A DNA stretch of 64,000 nucleotides from an uncultured Christensenellaceae bacterium (lineage in GTDB: Bacteria > Bacillota > Clostridia > Christensenellales > UBA3700). This document shows, one piece after another, positions 1 to 8,484 of the stretch. The notes under the pieces are model-generated. The model ran no database searches. It had not been told where the DNA came from and saw only the letters and a program-made list of their open reading frames with translations. Every line of letters begins with the position of its first letter. The stretch's first letter is position 1. The stretch covers positions 62,001-126,000 of the forward strand of contig CAJUOU010000001.1 in assembly GCA_910588545.1 (NCBI GenBank), in the 5' to 3' direction. Made by a program: the position numbers and the translations under genes.

Positions 1-201
1 TTTATATCTTACGGAAGTGTTTTTGGCAAGAATGGTTATGCCTCTTTCTTTTTCTATATCGTTATTGTCCATAACACGCTCGTCGACTACTTGGTTTTCC
101 CTAAAAGCGCCGCATTGTTTTAGCATAGCATCAACCAAAGTGGTTTTGCCGTGGTCAACGTGAGCGATAATTGCTATATTTCTTAAATCTTCTCTTACCA
201 T
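1..201 (-). CDS. typA: TypA/BipA ribosome-associated GTPase, N-terminal part (cut by window edge)
   Basis: This is the first 67 residues of a translational GTPase, reading leftward out of the window. The P-loop AHVDHGKT lies at residues 13-20 and the switch I region ends in ERGITI at 52-57, the typical elongation-factor-like pattern. The opening MVREDLRNIAIIAHVDHGKTT-type start and the DxxxxERGITI spacing match TypA/BipA rather than EF-G, EF-Tu or LepA. TypA acts on the ribosome and in 50S assembly under stress. An AAGGA ribosome site lies about 10 bases before the ATG. The rest of the gene is outside the window, so completeness cannot be judged. Confidence 0.88.
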   Translation of the reverse strand, partial: MVREDLRNIAIIAHVDHGKTTLVDAMLKQCGAFRENQVVDERVMDNNDIEKERGITILAKNTSVRYK

Positions 202-446
202 AGATTTTGTCCTTAAAAAATTTTTTCCTAAATAAGTATACACCATTTTATATAAAAAGCATAATAATTTTATTATAATTTTTAAATTTTTTATAAATTT
301 TATCCGTTTTAATGGTTTTGGTAGATATTTTGTGTTATAATAATTGTGTTTAAATGTATTTTGACTAAATTTTTGCAGGTAAAATGCTTGATTAAAATAC
401 CTTTAGGCACATTAATATGCAATAAAATTATAAAAACGGTGGAAAA

Positions 447-1538
447 ATGTTTGATTTTTGTATAATCGGTGGCGGTGCAAGCGGAATGTATGCAAGTATA
501 TTGCTTGCAAAAAAAGGCTATTCCGTTGCATTGTTGGAAGCTAATTCCAGAGTAGGCAAAAAATTGCTTGCAACGGGAAACGGAAAATGCAACCTTGGGA
601 ATGTGGATATGAAAGGGGAGTACTACAATACTTCGCTTGTGGATAGCATTGTAAAAAATTTCGATTTGCAAAAAGAAATGAAAAACCTAGGTCTTATCAC
701 AAAAGTAAAGTCAGGCAGAATTTATCCTTTTTCTGAACAGGCAAACAATGTTTTGAATGTGTTTTTGTGCAATATGCAAAAATATAATGTTAAAGTTATA
801 ACCGACTGCAAGGCAAAGGATATTGTAGTTGGAGAGCATATCTCTGTAAATACAACCAAAGAGGAAATACAGTGTAAAAAAGTTTGTTTGGCAACGGGAA
901 GCAATGCGTCATTTGGGGAAAATAGTTTGAGTCTGTTTGGAAATTTAGGGCATACCGTTTGTAAAACCACGCCGTCATTAGTACCATTGCTTGCAAAGAA
1001 ACAAGAACAAATAAAAGGTTTAAATGGCGTAAGGCAAGAGGCAAATGTAAGACTTTATAACAATGATAAATTGGTAGCAACCGAGTTTGGAGAGGTGCAG
1101 TTTAGGAAAGACGGTATTTCGGGGATAGTAATTTTGAATATGTCCGCAAAAATGTGCCATAACAATATGTCTTGCGGAGTATGTTATCTTGATTTTATGC
1201 CTGAGTATACAAAAGAGCAGGTAAGCGTGTTGCTAGAGGATAATATAACATCTCAATATGGATTGTTAAATAAAAATATTATGCAAAATGCCATTAAATT
1301 TGGCGTGGATGGCATTAAAAACTATAGGATAGACGTTGTAAAAAGTGAGGATAATAAGCTTGCTCAAGTTATGAACGGAGGGCTTGATATAAATGAATTT
1401 GACTTAAACAATATGTCGTCAAAAATAAACAAAAACTTGTACGCAATAGGGGAAGCCTTAAATGTGGACGGCGTGTGCGGTGGATATAATTTGCATTTTG
1501 CTTTTGCATCCGCTTACAGCTTGGCAAAGGAGTTTTAA
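447..1538 (+). CDS. HI0933/BaiN-family FAD-dependent oxidoreductase
   Basis: A cytoplasmic flavoprotein of the HI0933 (YhiN/BaiN) family. The Rossmann FAD-binding motif GGGASG is at residues 8-13. The family signature GKKLLATGNGKCN follows at about 37-49, and the C-terminal VCGGYNLHFAFASA segment, which closes the FAD site, is near residue 344. At 363 residues it is somewhat shorter than most relatives (about 400). The physiological substrate of this family is mostly unknown; some gut homologues reduce bile acid intermediates, but nothing here supports that role. It ends directly against the next flavoprotein gene, so the two are probably co-transcribed. A TATAAT box at 336-341 may belong to its promoter, but no good -35 was seen. 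Confidence 0.85.
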   Translation: MFDFCIIGGGASGMYASILLAKKGYSVALLEANSRVGKKLLATGNGKCNLGNVDMKGEYYNTSLVDSIVKNFDLQKEMKNLGLITKVKSGRIYPFSEQANNVLNVFLCNMQKYNVKVITDCKAKDIVVGEHISVNTTKEEIQCKKVCLATGSNASFGENSLSLFGNLGHTVCKTTPSLVPLLAKKQEQIKGLNGVRQEANVRLYNNDKLVATEFGEVQFRKDGISGIVILNMSAKMCHNNMSCGVCYLDFMPEYTKEQVSVLLEDNITSQYGLLNKNIMQNAIKFGVDGIKNYRIDVVKSEDNKLAQVMNGGLDINEFDLNNMSSKINKNLYAIGEALNVDGVCGGYNLHFAFASAYSLAKEF

Positions 1539-3077
1539 ATGTTACAAAAACTGAGTAATTTAAGATTGCCGATAGATTTTGACAATAGTGTTATTGCTCG
1601 TCAAATACAAAAAAAAGTGGGTAACTATAGGTTTGTAAAAATTGATAGACTTTCGCTTGACAGTAGGCGCAAAAATGACATACATTATGTTGCAAGCGTG
1701 GTTGTGGATGGAAAGCCTAATCACAATTTGCAGCAATATAAAGAAAAACTTACACAAATAAAACAGCTTGTTGACTGCAAGGTTAATTTGTCAAGTAGAC
1801 CTATTATAGTCGGCAGCGGTCCTTGCGGTATGTTTGCGGGGCTTGTACTTGCACATTACGGCTTATCTCCTATCATATTTGAGGGTGGAGATAAGGTGGA
1901 AAACCGTTCAAAAATCGTTACTAATTTTAATTTAGGTGGAGATTTGTGCGAAAATACAAACATACAGTTTGGCGAGGGCGGCGCAGGCACTTTTTCGGAC
2001 GGAAAGCTGAACACAGGCATTTCGAGCGAGTATATTTCCGTTGTTTTAAACGAGTTTGTAAGGCATGGCGCAAAGGAAGATATTTTGTATTCTGCAAAGC
2101 CTCATATAGGAACAGACATTTTAAAAAATGTAGTCAAAAATATAAGAAACACTATTGTATCACTTGGCGGAGAGTACAAGTTTAATCACAAGGTTGATGA
2201 GATAGTAATAAAAGACGGCAGAGTTGCAGGCGTTAAGGCAAAAGGCGTTACTTATGAGAGCGAAAATGTCATTTTGGCTTGCGGACATTCAGCAAGAGAC
2301 ACTATAAAAAAACTTTATAGTCAAGGCGTAAATATGAGTGCAAAGGCGTTTGCCGTAGGTGCTCGTGTTGAACATAGTCAGCAGCTTATAGATATCGGAC
2401 AGTATGGCAACACAAAAGGTTTGCCTGCCGCAGACTATAAATTGTCGCATAGACTTAGTAGCGGCAGTGGGTGTTTTACTTTTTGTATGTGCCCCGGTGG
2501 TTATGTTATGCCGTCCATGAGCGAGAAAAACACTGTAGTAACAAACGGTATGAGCGAAAATAAACGTGACAGCGGTTTTGCAAATTCCGCTGTGCTTGTG
2601 GGTATAGAACCTAAAGATTACGGGGACGGGGTGCTTGACGGATTTGACTATCAACAAAGGTTGGAAAGACTAGCATTCGATATTGGGAAAAGCTATGCTG
2701 CTCCTGCAGTAAAAGTTAGCGATTTTATTGACGGAAAAGTGACAAAAAATATAGCGGATATTAAGTCAACTTATGCTCGCGGGTTGGAATGTGCCGATTT
2801 TCAAAAGGTTTTTGATAAAAAAGTTGTGGATGGTATGCGTGAAGGACTTGTGGCGTTTGGTAAAAAAATAAATGGTTTTGATAAAAACGGAATCTTGATT
2901 GGCGTTGAAAGCCGTTCCTCCTCGCCCGTTAGGATTGACAGGGATGATAAAGGAATGTCCAACATTGTAGGGCTTTATCCAAGTGGAGAGGGGGCAGGTT
3001 TTGCGGGAGGTATTACCTCTAGTGCGGTGGATGGCATAAAAACTGCCTTAAAGCTTGTACAAAACAACAAACAATAA
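1539..3077 (+). CDS. FAD-dependent dehydrogenase (COG2509-type)
   Basis: A 512-residue flavoprotein whose ATG follows the stop of the preceding gene without a gap. After an N-terminal domain of about 85 residues comes a dinucleotide fold with GSGPCG at 92-97. A glycine-rich FAD contact, GEGGAGTFSDGK, lies near 145-156, and a C-terminal SGEGAGFAGGITSSAVDG segment closes the site. This arrangement matches the uncharacterised FAD-dependent dehydrogenase group COG2509, common in Clostridia. The substrate is unknown. Pairing with another flavoprotein suggests a shared redox function, but this is inference only. Confidence 0.85.
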   Translation: MLQKLSNLRLPIDFDNSVIARQIQKKVGNYRFVKIDRLSLDSRRKNDIHYVASVVVDGKPNHNLQQYKEKLTQIKQLVDCKVNLSSRPIIVGSGPCGMFAGLVLAHYGLSPIIFEGGDKVENRSKIVTNFNLGGDLCENTNIQFGEGGAGTFSDGKLNTGISSEYISVVLNEFVRHGAKEDILYSAKPHIGTDILKNVVKNIRNTIVSLGGEYKFNHKVDEIVIKDGRVAGVKAKGVTYESENVILACGHSARDTIKKLYSQGVNMSAKAFAVGARVEHSQQLIDIGQYGNTKGLPAADYKLSHRLSSGSGCFTFCMCPGGYVMPSMSEKNTVVTNGMSENKRDSGFANSAVLVGIEPKDYGDGVLDGFDYQQRLERLAFDIGKSYAAPAVKVSDFIDGKVTKNIADIKSTYARGLECADFQKVFDKKVVDGMREGLVAFGKKINGFDKNGILIGVESRSSSPVRIDRDDKGMSNIVGLYPSGEGAGFAGGITSSAVDGIKTALKLVQNNKQ

Positions 3078-3127
3078 ATTTTATTGTATTAGAACAGTAA
3101 AGTACTTAAGATATAGTGGTATAAAAA

Positions 3128-3155
3128 TTGACATTGATTAATAATAATGTATAAA
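3128..3155 (+). promoter_or_regulatory. sigma-A-type promoter upstream of the HlyIII gene
   Basis: TTGACA (3128-3133), a 16-base spacer and TATAAA (3150-3155). It lies about 95 bases before the TTG start of the HlyIII-like gene and after the flavoprotein pair, so the HlyIII gene can be transcribed alone. Confidence 0.6.
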
Positions 3156-3248
3156 AATAAATAAAATATTTTTATTGGAGCTTTTTGCTATCTTTTATTT
3201 GCAAAGTGTGGTACAATAGTGACAATTTAAAGTTTTGGAGATATAAAA

Positions 3249-3938
3249 TTGGTTTACACAGAGGAACAGCTTGCCGAAAAAATAGCAAAATTGCCAAAGT
3301 ATACGGTAAGGGAAGAACAAGCAAACGTTATAACGCATTTTATAGGTATGATTATTGGCATAATCGGGTTGTTGATTATGTTTTCGTTTGCAATAGTAAG
3401 GACAATTAGAGATATAAATAATTTTGTGGATATAATTTCGTCATTGGTTTTTGGCGGGTCTATGGTTGCACTTTATACAATGAGCACCGTTTATCACAAC
3501 GAAAAGAACTTGAAAAAAAGAGTTTTCAGACAAAAATTTGACCATTTGAGCATTAATATATTGATTGCTGGCAGTTGCTCCGCCTTTATGATTTCGGGAC
3601 TAAAAAACAATATAGGCTATATTTTGATAAGCTGTGTATGGGCACTTAGTATTTTAAGTATGGTGCTTAATTGGATAAATGTAAAAAAATTCAGAGCGGT
3701 AACAATGGTAATTTATATTTTGACCGGTTGGGCGCCTATTATTGTAGTCAACTATGTAATTTCACTTTGCGGAATAGGTTGTTTTGCATTGGTGCTTGCG
3801 GGCGGATTGTGTTATACTATCGGGCTGACTTTTTACGCTATCAAAAAGGAGTTTATGCACAGTATTTGGCATATATTTGTGCTAATAGGCAGCATTTTAC
3901 ATATCCTTGGTGCATGCATATATGTTTATACAATTTAA
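3249..3938 (+). CDS. Hemolysin III / PAQR-family membrane protein
   Basis: A 229-residue seven-helix membrane protein of the HlyIII (YqfA/adiponectin-receptor-like) family. Family metal-site features are visible: a conserved THFIG near the first helix, STVYHN in the second to third helix region, DHLSINILIAGS in the middle, and HSIWHIFVLIGSILH near the C-terminus, which supplies the paired histidines. The start is TTG, placed about 8 bases after TTGGAG; no in-frame ATG lies nearby. PAQR proteins are thought to be zinc-dependent hydrolases acting on membrane lipids, but the substrate in bacteria is unknown. It has its own promoter and is not in an obvious operon. Confidence 0.88.
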   Translation: MVYTEEQLAEKIAKLPKYTVREEQANVITHFIGMIIGIIGLLIMFSFAIVRTIRDINNFVDIISSLVFGGSMVALYTMSTVYHNEKNLKKRVFRQKFDHLSINILIAGSCSAFMISGLKNNIGYILISCVWALSILSMVLNWINVKKFRAVTMVIYILTGWAPIIVVNYVISLCGIGCFALVLAGGLCYTIGLTFYAIKKEFMHSIWHIFVLIGSILHILGACIYVYTI

Positions 3939-3990
3939 AGCAATTTAATGGCTAAATATAAAAATTATTTTAAATTTTTACTATAAAGTA

Positions 3991-4019
3991 TAGACAAAAA
4001 TAAAATATTGTGCTATATT
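3991..4019 (+). promoter_or_regulatory. promoter of the small ferredoxin gene
   Basis: TAGACA (3991-3996), a 17-base spacer and TATATT (4014-4019), each one mismatch from consensus, 36 bases before the ferredoxin ATG. Confidence 0.6.
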
Positions 4020-4054
4020 AATATAAATAAAAAGATATCTAAGGAGAAAATGTT

Positions 4055-4225
4055 ATGGCATATATTATCAGTGATGAGTGTATTTCATGTGGTGCTTGTA
4101 GCGACCAATGTCCTGTAAACGCTATCAGCGAGGGCGACACTCAATATATTATTGATGCAGATACTTGTATTTCCTGCGGTGCTTGTAGCGACCAGTGCCC
4201 TGTAAGTGCGATTTCAGAAGAATGA
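4055..4225 (+). CDS. 2[4Fe-4S] clostridial-type ferredoxin
   Basis: A 56-residue electron carrier. The translation begins MAYIISDECISCGAC and contains two CxxCxxCxxxCP clusters: Cys9, 12, 15 and 19 and a near-identical second set, Cys38, 41, 44 and 48. Each set would ligate one [4Fe-4S] cluster with the fourth cysteine shared across the pseudo-twofold axis, as in clostridial ferredoxin. The two halves share ISCGACSDQCPV, showing the internal duplication typical of the family. AAGGAG lies 8-9 bases before the ATG. It is monocistronic, with its own promoter and a following hairpin. It probably serves low-potential electron transfer in fermentation; the partners are not in this window. Confidence 0.95.
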   Translation: MAYIISDECISCGACSDQCPVNAISEGDTQYIIDADTCISCGACSDQCPVSAISEE

Positions 4226-4234
4226 TTTTTGTTT

Positions 4235-4263
4235 TTAGGACGTGCAATTAATTGCCGTCCTAA
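4235..4263 (+). terminator. hairpin after the ferredoxin gene
   Basis: TTAGGACG (4235-4242) pairs with CGTCCTAA (4256-4263); inside it GCAA/TTGC extends the stem past one bulged T. It is followed by an AT-rich run rather than a clean T tract. Confidence 0.55.
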
Positions 4264-4489
4264 TTGCAAAATAATTTTAAAAGTTACATAAAACTTAAAA
4301 TATGCACTGAAATTTTTGATAATGTCTGGTTTTTAATCAAACATTATTAATTATTTTTTTATGTTGAATAGCAAATATTTTTGCAAAAACATATTATCTA
4401 ATGTTTAATTTTTTTATACTCGTTGTTAATGGAATTAAATTTTCGAGTATATGTTTAAAGATTTATTTAAGTTTAAATTTGGAGGAGTT

Positions 4490-4975
4490 ATGGCAAATAC
4501 AACTATTTTAACCAAGGAAGGTTATGATAAACTTTGGGCAGAATATCGCGAACTTGTTGACGTAAAAAGAGGCGAGGCATCAGAGAAGATTAAAGTTGCA
4601 AGGGAATACGGCGATTTAAGTGAAAATGCAGAGTACGACGCTGCAAAAGAAGAACAAGCGATGATTGAGGCACGTATTAAGGTGCTTGAAAGTCAATTAT
4701 CCAATTACGAAATTATCGACAATTCTAAAATCAGCAACGATGTTGTAAGCATTGGCTCTTTTGTAAAAGTGCTTGATATGGAATTTGAGGAAGAGGAAGT
4801 TTACCAAATAGTAGGTAGTACAGAGGCAGATATTAATGTAAACAGGATTAGCAACAATTCGCCTATGGCAACTGCTTTGCTTGGTAAAAAGAAAGGGGAT
4901 GTTGTGCGTGTTGCTACACCTCAAACTACTTTTGAAGTTAAAATACTATTGGTTAGCAAGGATAAAATCGATTAA
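4490..4975 (+). CDS. greA: Transcription elongation factor GreA
   Basis: A 161-residue Gre factor that rescues backtracked RNA polymerase by stimulating transcript cleavage. The start is set at the ATG of MANTTILTKEGYDKL because GGAGGAG sits 5-9 bases before it; an upstream in-frame ATG at 4451 would add a 13-residue tail with no ribosome site. The N-terminal coiled-coil carries the acidic tip GDLSENAEYDAAKEEQ at about residues 39-54, whose Asp and Glu reach the polymerase active site. The C-terminal FKBP-like domain follows. It lies 16 bases before lysS and is probably co-transcribed with it, a common pairing in Bacillota. Confidence 0.96.
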   Translation: MANTTILTKEGYDKLWAEYRELVDVKRGEASEKIKVAREYGDLSENAEYDAAKEEQAMIEARIKVLESQLSNYEIIDNSKISNDVVSIGSFVKVLDMEFEEEEVYQIVGSTEADINVNRISNNSPMATALLGKKKGDVVRVATPQTTFEVKILLVSKDKID

Positions 4976-4991
4976 GGTTTAAGGAGTTTTT

Positions 4992-6473
4992 ATGGAAGCA
5001 AATAATCAAGTGGAATTGGATTTAAACGATATTATCAAAGCAAGACACGAAAAGCTTGCAAGACTTGTGGAAATGGACAAAAATCCTTATGAAATTGTGA
5101 AGTTCGATAAGGATACTAATGCTTTGGATATCAAAAATAATTACGATAATTTTGACGGAAAGCAAGTTACGCTTGCAGGTCGTATGATTAGCCGTAGAAT
5201 AATGGGTAAAGCAAGTTTTGCTAATTTACTTGACGGCACGGGTAGTATTCAGCTTTATATCAGCAAAAACGATATAGGCGAAGATGATTATGCAGAATTT
5301 AAAAAATATGATATCGGCGATATTATCGGTGTTACAGGTAAAGTTTTTACCACTAAAACGGGCGAAATAAGCGTTCATGCTTATTCCGTAAGTTTGCTTT
5401 CCAAATCACTTTTACCGCTACCTGAAAAATATCATGGTTTGACAAATACCGATATGCGTTATCGTCAAAGATATGTTGACTTGATTGCCAATCCGGAAGT
5501 TAAAAGGACATTTATCACAAGGTCAAAAATTATTAGCAGCATAAGAGCCTTTTTGGATAACAGAGGTTTTTTGGAAGTGGAAACTCCTATTTTAAATACT
5601 ATCCCGGGCGGTGCTAGTGCAAGACCATTTGTTACACATCACAATACATTGGATATTGATATGTATATGCGTATTGCTCCTGAGCTTTATTTGAAAAGAC
5701 TTATTGTCGGCGGCTTTGAAAGAGTTTACGAAATAGGCAGATTGTTCAGGAACGAGGGTATGGATACAAGACATAATCCGGAGTTTACAACTGTTGAATT
5801 GTACCAAGCTTACACAGATTATAATGGTATGATGGATTTAACCGAAGATTTGTTTAATTACATTGCAGATAACGTTATTGGCAGCAAGACTATTACTTAT
5901 CAAGGTGTAGAAATTAATATTGGCGATAAATGGAAACGTATTTCTATGCTTGATTTGGTAAAAGAACAAACAGGTATTGATTTTGCAAATATGCCTTTAG
6001 AGGAATGTATTTCAAAAGCAAACGCTATTGGTGTGGAATTTGCAGATAACGTAACTTGGGGCAAAGCTTTGTATGAAGTGTTTGACCAAAAAATAGAAGA
6101 AAAATTGGTACAACCTACTTTTGTAACCGATTATCCTGTGGAGGTATCTCCTCTTGCAAAACGTAAAAAATCCGACCCAAGACTTACTGAAAGATTTGAG
6201 TTCTTTATTACTAGTCGTGAAATGGGCAACGCTTTTTCCGAATTGAATGACCCAATAGACCAAAAAGGTAGATTTATTGCACAAGTTAAGGAAAGAGAAG
6301 CAGGCGACGAAGAAGCCCAAATGATGGACGAAGATTTTGTAACTGCATTGGAGTATGGTATGCCACCTACAGGCGGTTTAGGTATTGGTATTGACCGTTT
6401 GGTAATGTTGTTTACCGACGAGGCAAGTATAAGGGATGTATTGTTGTTCCCGACGATGAAACCTCTCGCTTGA
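4992..6473 (+). CDS. lysS: Lysyl-tRNA synthetase, class II
   Basis: A 493-residue class II LysRS that charges tRNA-Lys. The N-terminal OB-fold anticodon-binding domain spans about residues 55-160 (VTLAGRMISRRIMGKASFANL). The catalytic domain follows with motif 2 (GRLFRNEGMDTRHNPEFT, around 250-267) and motif 3 (GLGIGIDRLVML, around 465-476). The length is normal for the family. AAGGAG precedes the ATG by about 7 bases. It follows greA closely. The stop at 6471-6473 abuts the first unit of the hairpin array described below. Confidence 0.97.
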   Translation: MEANNQVELDLNDIIKARHEKLARLVEMDKNPYEIVKFDKDTNALDIKNNYDNFDGKQVTLAGRMISRRIMGKASFANLLDGTGSIQLYISKNDIGEDDYAEFKKYDIGDIIGVTGKVFTTKTGEISVHAYSVSLLSKSLLPLPEKYHGLTNTDMRYRQRYVDLIANPEVKRTFITRSKIISSIRAFLDNRGFLEVETPILNTIPGGASARPFVTHHNTLDIDMYMRIAPELYLKRLIVGGFERVYEIGRLFRNEGMDTRHNPEFTTVELYQAYTDYNGMMDLTEDLFNYIADNVIGSKTITYQGVEINIGDKWKRISMLDLVKEQTGIDFANMPLEECISKANAIGVEFADNVTWGKALYEVFDQKIEEKLVQPTFVTDYPVEVSPLAKRKKSDPRLTERFEFFITSREMGNAFSELNDPIDQKGRFIAQVKEREAGDEEAQMMDEDFVTALEYGMPPTGGLGIGIDRLVMLFTDEASIRDVLLFPTMKPLA

Positions 6474-6486
6474 CACTACCTTTTAT

Positions 6487-6518
6487 ACGCCCCTTGATTT
6501 AATCAAATCAAGGGGCGT
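6487..6518. repeat. stem A, unit 1 of the hairpin array
   Basis: A perfect 14-bp stem with a 4-base AATC loop. Compared with unit 3 (6744-6775), the third pair changes from G-C to A-T on both sides, a compensatory change that keeps the stem paired. Confidence 0.85.
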
Positions 6519-6743
6519 TGTTATGGTAGGTCAAGCTCGTTTCGTGCAACATGGATAAGTTGCACGATGGTAACACTCAAGCGTGTTAAAATAAGGATAA
6601 TTTTTGTTTTATATTTGGCTTTTGGCTATTTGCCAAAAGCCAATTTTACTGTCGATTACGCTCGCTTCGCAAGACAAATCTATGTCTTGCGAGTGGCACG
6701 CAAGCGTGCTAATTAATAAGGATAATTTTACACTACCTTTTAT

Positions 6744-6775
6744 ACACCCCTTGATTTGGTTAAATCAAGGGGTGT
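6744..6775. repeat. stem A, unit 3 of the hairpin array
   Basis: A perfect 14-bp stem with a 4-base GGTT loop. It is flanked on both sides by the same CACTACCTTTTATAC and TGTTATGGTAGGTCAAGC sequences as unit 1. Confidence 0.85.
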
Positions 6776-6867
6776 TGTTATGGTAGGTCAAGCTCGTTTT
6801 GTTCAACATGGATAGGTTGCACGATAATAACACGCAAGCGTACGAAGTTGTTATATTGGACGATATT

Positions 6868-6900
6868 AAAAAACATACCTCTGTTTATGTTTGTTTTTTA
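6868..6900 (+). terminator. weak terminator-like hairpin after the array
   Basis: AAACATA (6871-6877) pairs with TATGTTT (6886-6892), followed by GTTTTTTA. The stem is short, so activity is uncertain. It could end greA-lysS transcripts that pass the array. Confidence 0.4.
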
Positions 6901-6946
6901 TTTGAAAATCCATTAAAGCATTAATTTTAGTATAAAATGTGAAAAA

Positions 6947-6976
6947 GTGTCAGAAAAAGTATACTTTTACTGACAC
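6947..6976. promoter_or_regulatory. 30-bp palindrome upstream of the lipoprotein gene
   Basis: GTGTCAG and CTGACAC arms enclose the perfect 14-base palindrome AAAAGTATACTTTT; only one symmetric position (A opposite A) breaks the dyad. It sits 66 bases before the lipoprotein ATG, just upstream of a TATAAT-like box at 7000-7005. It could be an operator or a hairpin; no matching regulator gene lies nearby. Confidence 0.5.
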
Positions 6977-7042
6977 AAAAAACTCAATTTGTTTATTTTT
7001 ATAATATATAATTAAAAAAATCTATTAATATTGGAGGTAAAA

Positions 7043-8260
7043 ATGAAAAAAAGATTATTTTTGATTATAGCTGTAATTATGATTGCAATTACATCATGTG
7101 CTATGCTTGTTGCCTGCAAAGATGATAATGGAGGAGAGGATAGTAATACTAAAACTAACATTGCGGAATCGCCAACAGCTTTTATTGAGCAATGGAATGC
7201 GCTTGAGAGCAACAAATATTTTAAAGATTATACCGATGTTGTACTAGGTGCTTCAGGAAATATCGTTATTAACGATGCAGGTAATTTTAAAATATATTTT
7301 GAAGTTCCTGAAAAAGATAAGCTAAATGTTTATACTTTAAGAAGCGGTGCTTGGACAAGAGAAAGCTATGATAATTTTGAAGATATTTACTATAAATACA
7401 AATACCAATTATCCGGTTTAACCGAACTAAAAAATGTTTCGCCATTTGTTAATACCGCTGCAGAATATGCTGAAATGTTAGGTTTGGACCAATTTGAAAA
7501 AAATTGCACAAAAGCTGACAATGTATATACAGGTAATGCGGGTACAGTATTTGAAAAAGTTAAAATAACAATTACTGAAAAAGATTTAACAGTAGTGGTA
7601 CCATCAAACTTTGATTTGGAAGATTATGACCCTAATGAAGAAGATGTAAGAATGCTTGAGTTTAAGTTCGGTATCGGTTATAATGCTATTACTATACCTG
7701 AAGAAGCAAAGAATGCTCCTGATGTAACTAATAGAAGAGTAATTGAAAAGGCAGTTTTAAAATATTTAAATAGTGCAAATATATACGTAAAAGTTAGGGA
7801 CAATAATTACTATTTTTATAACAATATTATTAAAATAGAAAATCAAGATATAACTGCTTACATTGAAATGCAAGATAATGAATATGTTTTATATAAATGT
7901 GAATATGTTTTATATCCAAGTCAAGATGTAATTTGGACTGCTGAATCTTTAGATAAAACTTCTTTAACAGGTAAAGTTAATGATATTATTCATGGAGGTC
8001 TTAATCCTGACAATTTTGATAATATAGAAGAACTTTTTGAAGAACTAAGTCGCAATGACCTAACTGATCGTAATGAAATTGATTTGTACTATGAATTGGT
8101 AGCCGATGGAGTTTATAAATCTAAAAATAATGATTACGAGAAAATAGAAATTAAAGAAACAAAAGTTGTATATTATAACAATGATGAAATTTATTCTGAG
8201 CTTGGTAATTGCGACGCATTTACAATCCCTCAAGCAGCTAAAGATGCATTGGCTCAATAA
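7043..8260 (+). CDS. lipoprotein of unknown function
   Basis: A 405-residue exported protein. The signal peptide has KKR, a hydrophobic core at about residues 5-21 and a lipobox LVAC, with Cys25 the predicted lipid-modified residue. The mature part starts with a charged linker (KDDNGGEDSN) and is rich in Asp, Glu, Asn and Tyr. No known domain was recognised. The C-terminal part repeats a short theme, VRDNNYYFYNNIIKIEN and LVADGVYKSKNNDYEKIEI, and two segments end in ITIPEEAKN and FTIPQAAKD, which suggests an internal duplication. The ATG is chosen over an in-frame TTG at 7031 because that TTG overlaps the GGAGG ribosome site. It stands alone, behind a long palindrome. Confidence 0.75.
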   Translation: MKKRLFLIIAVIMIAITSCAMLVACKDDNGGEDSNTKTNIAESPTAFIEQWNALESNKYFKDYTDVVLGASGNIVINDAGNFKIYFEVPEKDKLNVYTLRSGAWTRESYDNFEDIYYKYKYQLSGLTELKNVSPFVNTAAEYAEMLGLDQFEKNCTKADNVYTGNAGTVFEKVKITITEKDLTVVVPSNFDLEDYDPNEEDVRMLEFKFGIGYNAITIPEEAKNAPDVTNRRVIEKAVLKYLNSANIYVKVRDNNYYFYNNIIKIENQDITAYIEMQDNEYVLYKCEYVLYPSQDVIWTAESLDKTSLTGKVNDIIHGGLNPDNFDNIEELFEELSRNDLTDRNEIDLYYELVADGVYKSKNNDYEKIEIKETKVVYYNNDEIYSELGNCDAFTIPQAAKDALAQ

Positions 8261-8303
8261 TTATTAAAATCATTGCATTTATAAAAATATTTTGCATATA
8301 AAA

Positions 8304-8330
8304 AAATCCACCGAATTTTCGGTGGATTTT
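8304..8330. terminator. bidirectional terminator after the lipoprotein gene
   Basis: AATCCACCGA pairs with TCGGTGGATT around a short TTT-rich loop, with A and T runs on the two sides. It can end the lipoprotein transcript, and possibly rpsI read-through from the other strand. Confidence 0.75.
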
Positions 8331-8363
8331 GGTTATTGGTTTTATTAAGCTTATAATAATAAC

Positions 8364-8393
8364 TAAAAAAATACCCACCATAGAGGTGGGTAT
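8364..8393 (-). terminator. terminator of rplM-rpsI
   Basis: ATACCCACC (8371-8379) pairs with GGTGGGTAT (8385-8393). Read on the minus strand, the stem is followed by a run of seven T, fitting the end of the rplM-rpsI transcript. Confidence 0.75.
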
Positions 8394-8484
8394 CGATTTT
8401 TTATGTTTAATCCGAAAATATAAATTCGAATATGTATTTGCAAATAGTAGGTAAGTGGTACCTTTTTGCAAATGACTGCACCGA

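Larger units (their letters stand above)
6474..6860. repeat. three-unit array of hairpin modules downstream of lysS
   Basis: This gene-free stretch is built from three related units of about 125 bases (about 6474-6609, 6610-6730, 6731-6860). Each holds a long stem (A), a second stem (B) and a short CAAGCGT-type stem (C); units 1 and 2 then end in a TAAGGATAATTTT spacer. Stem A: 14 bp at 6487-6500/6505-6518; 12 bp at 6615-6626/6632-6643; 14 bp at 6744-6757/6762-6775. Stem B: 6543-6550/6559-6566 and 6667-6675/6684-6692, imperfect in unit 3. Stem C: 6571-6576/6583-6588 and 6696-6700/6705-6709. Units 1 and 3 share most bases; unit 2 keeps the architecture but differs in sequence. No T tract follows stem A, so simple terminators are unlikely. 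Confidence 0.8.

Noticed and set aside
201..446. typA promoter in the divergent spacer
   Set aside because: A TATACT box exists, but no convincing -35 was found at the right distance.
6604..6786. 60-codon reading frame inside the hairpin array
   Set aside because: It runs through the palindromic stems and codes for no recognisable protein.
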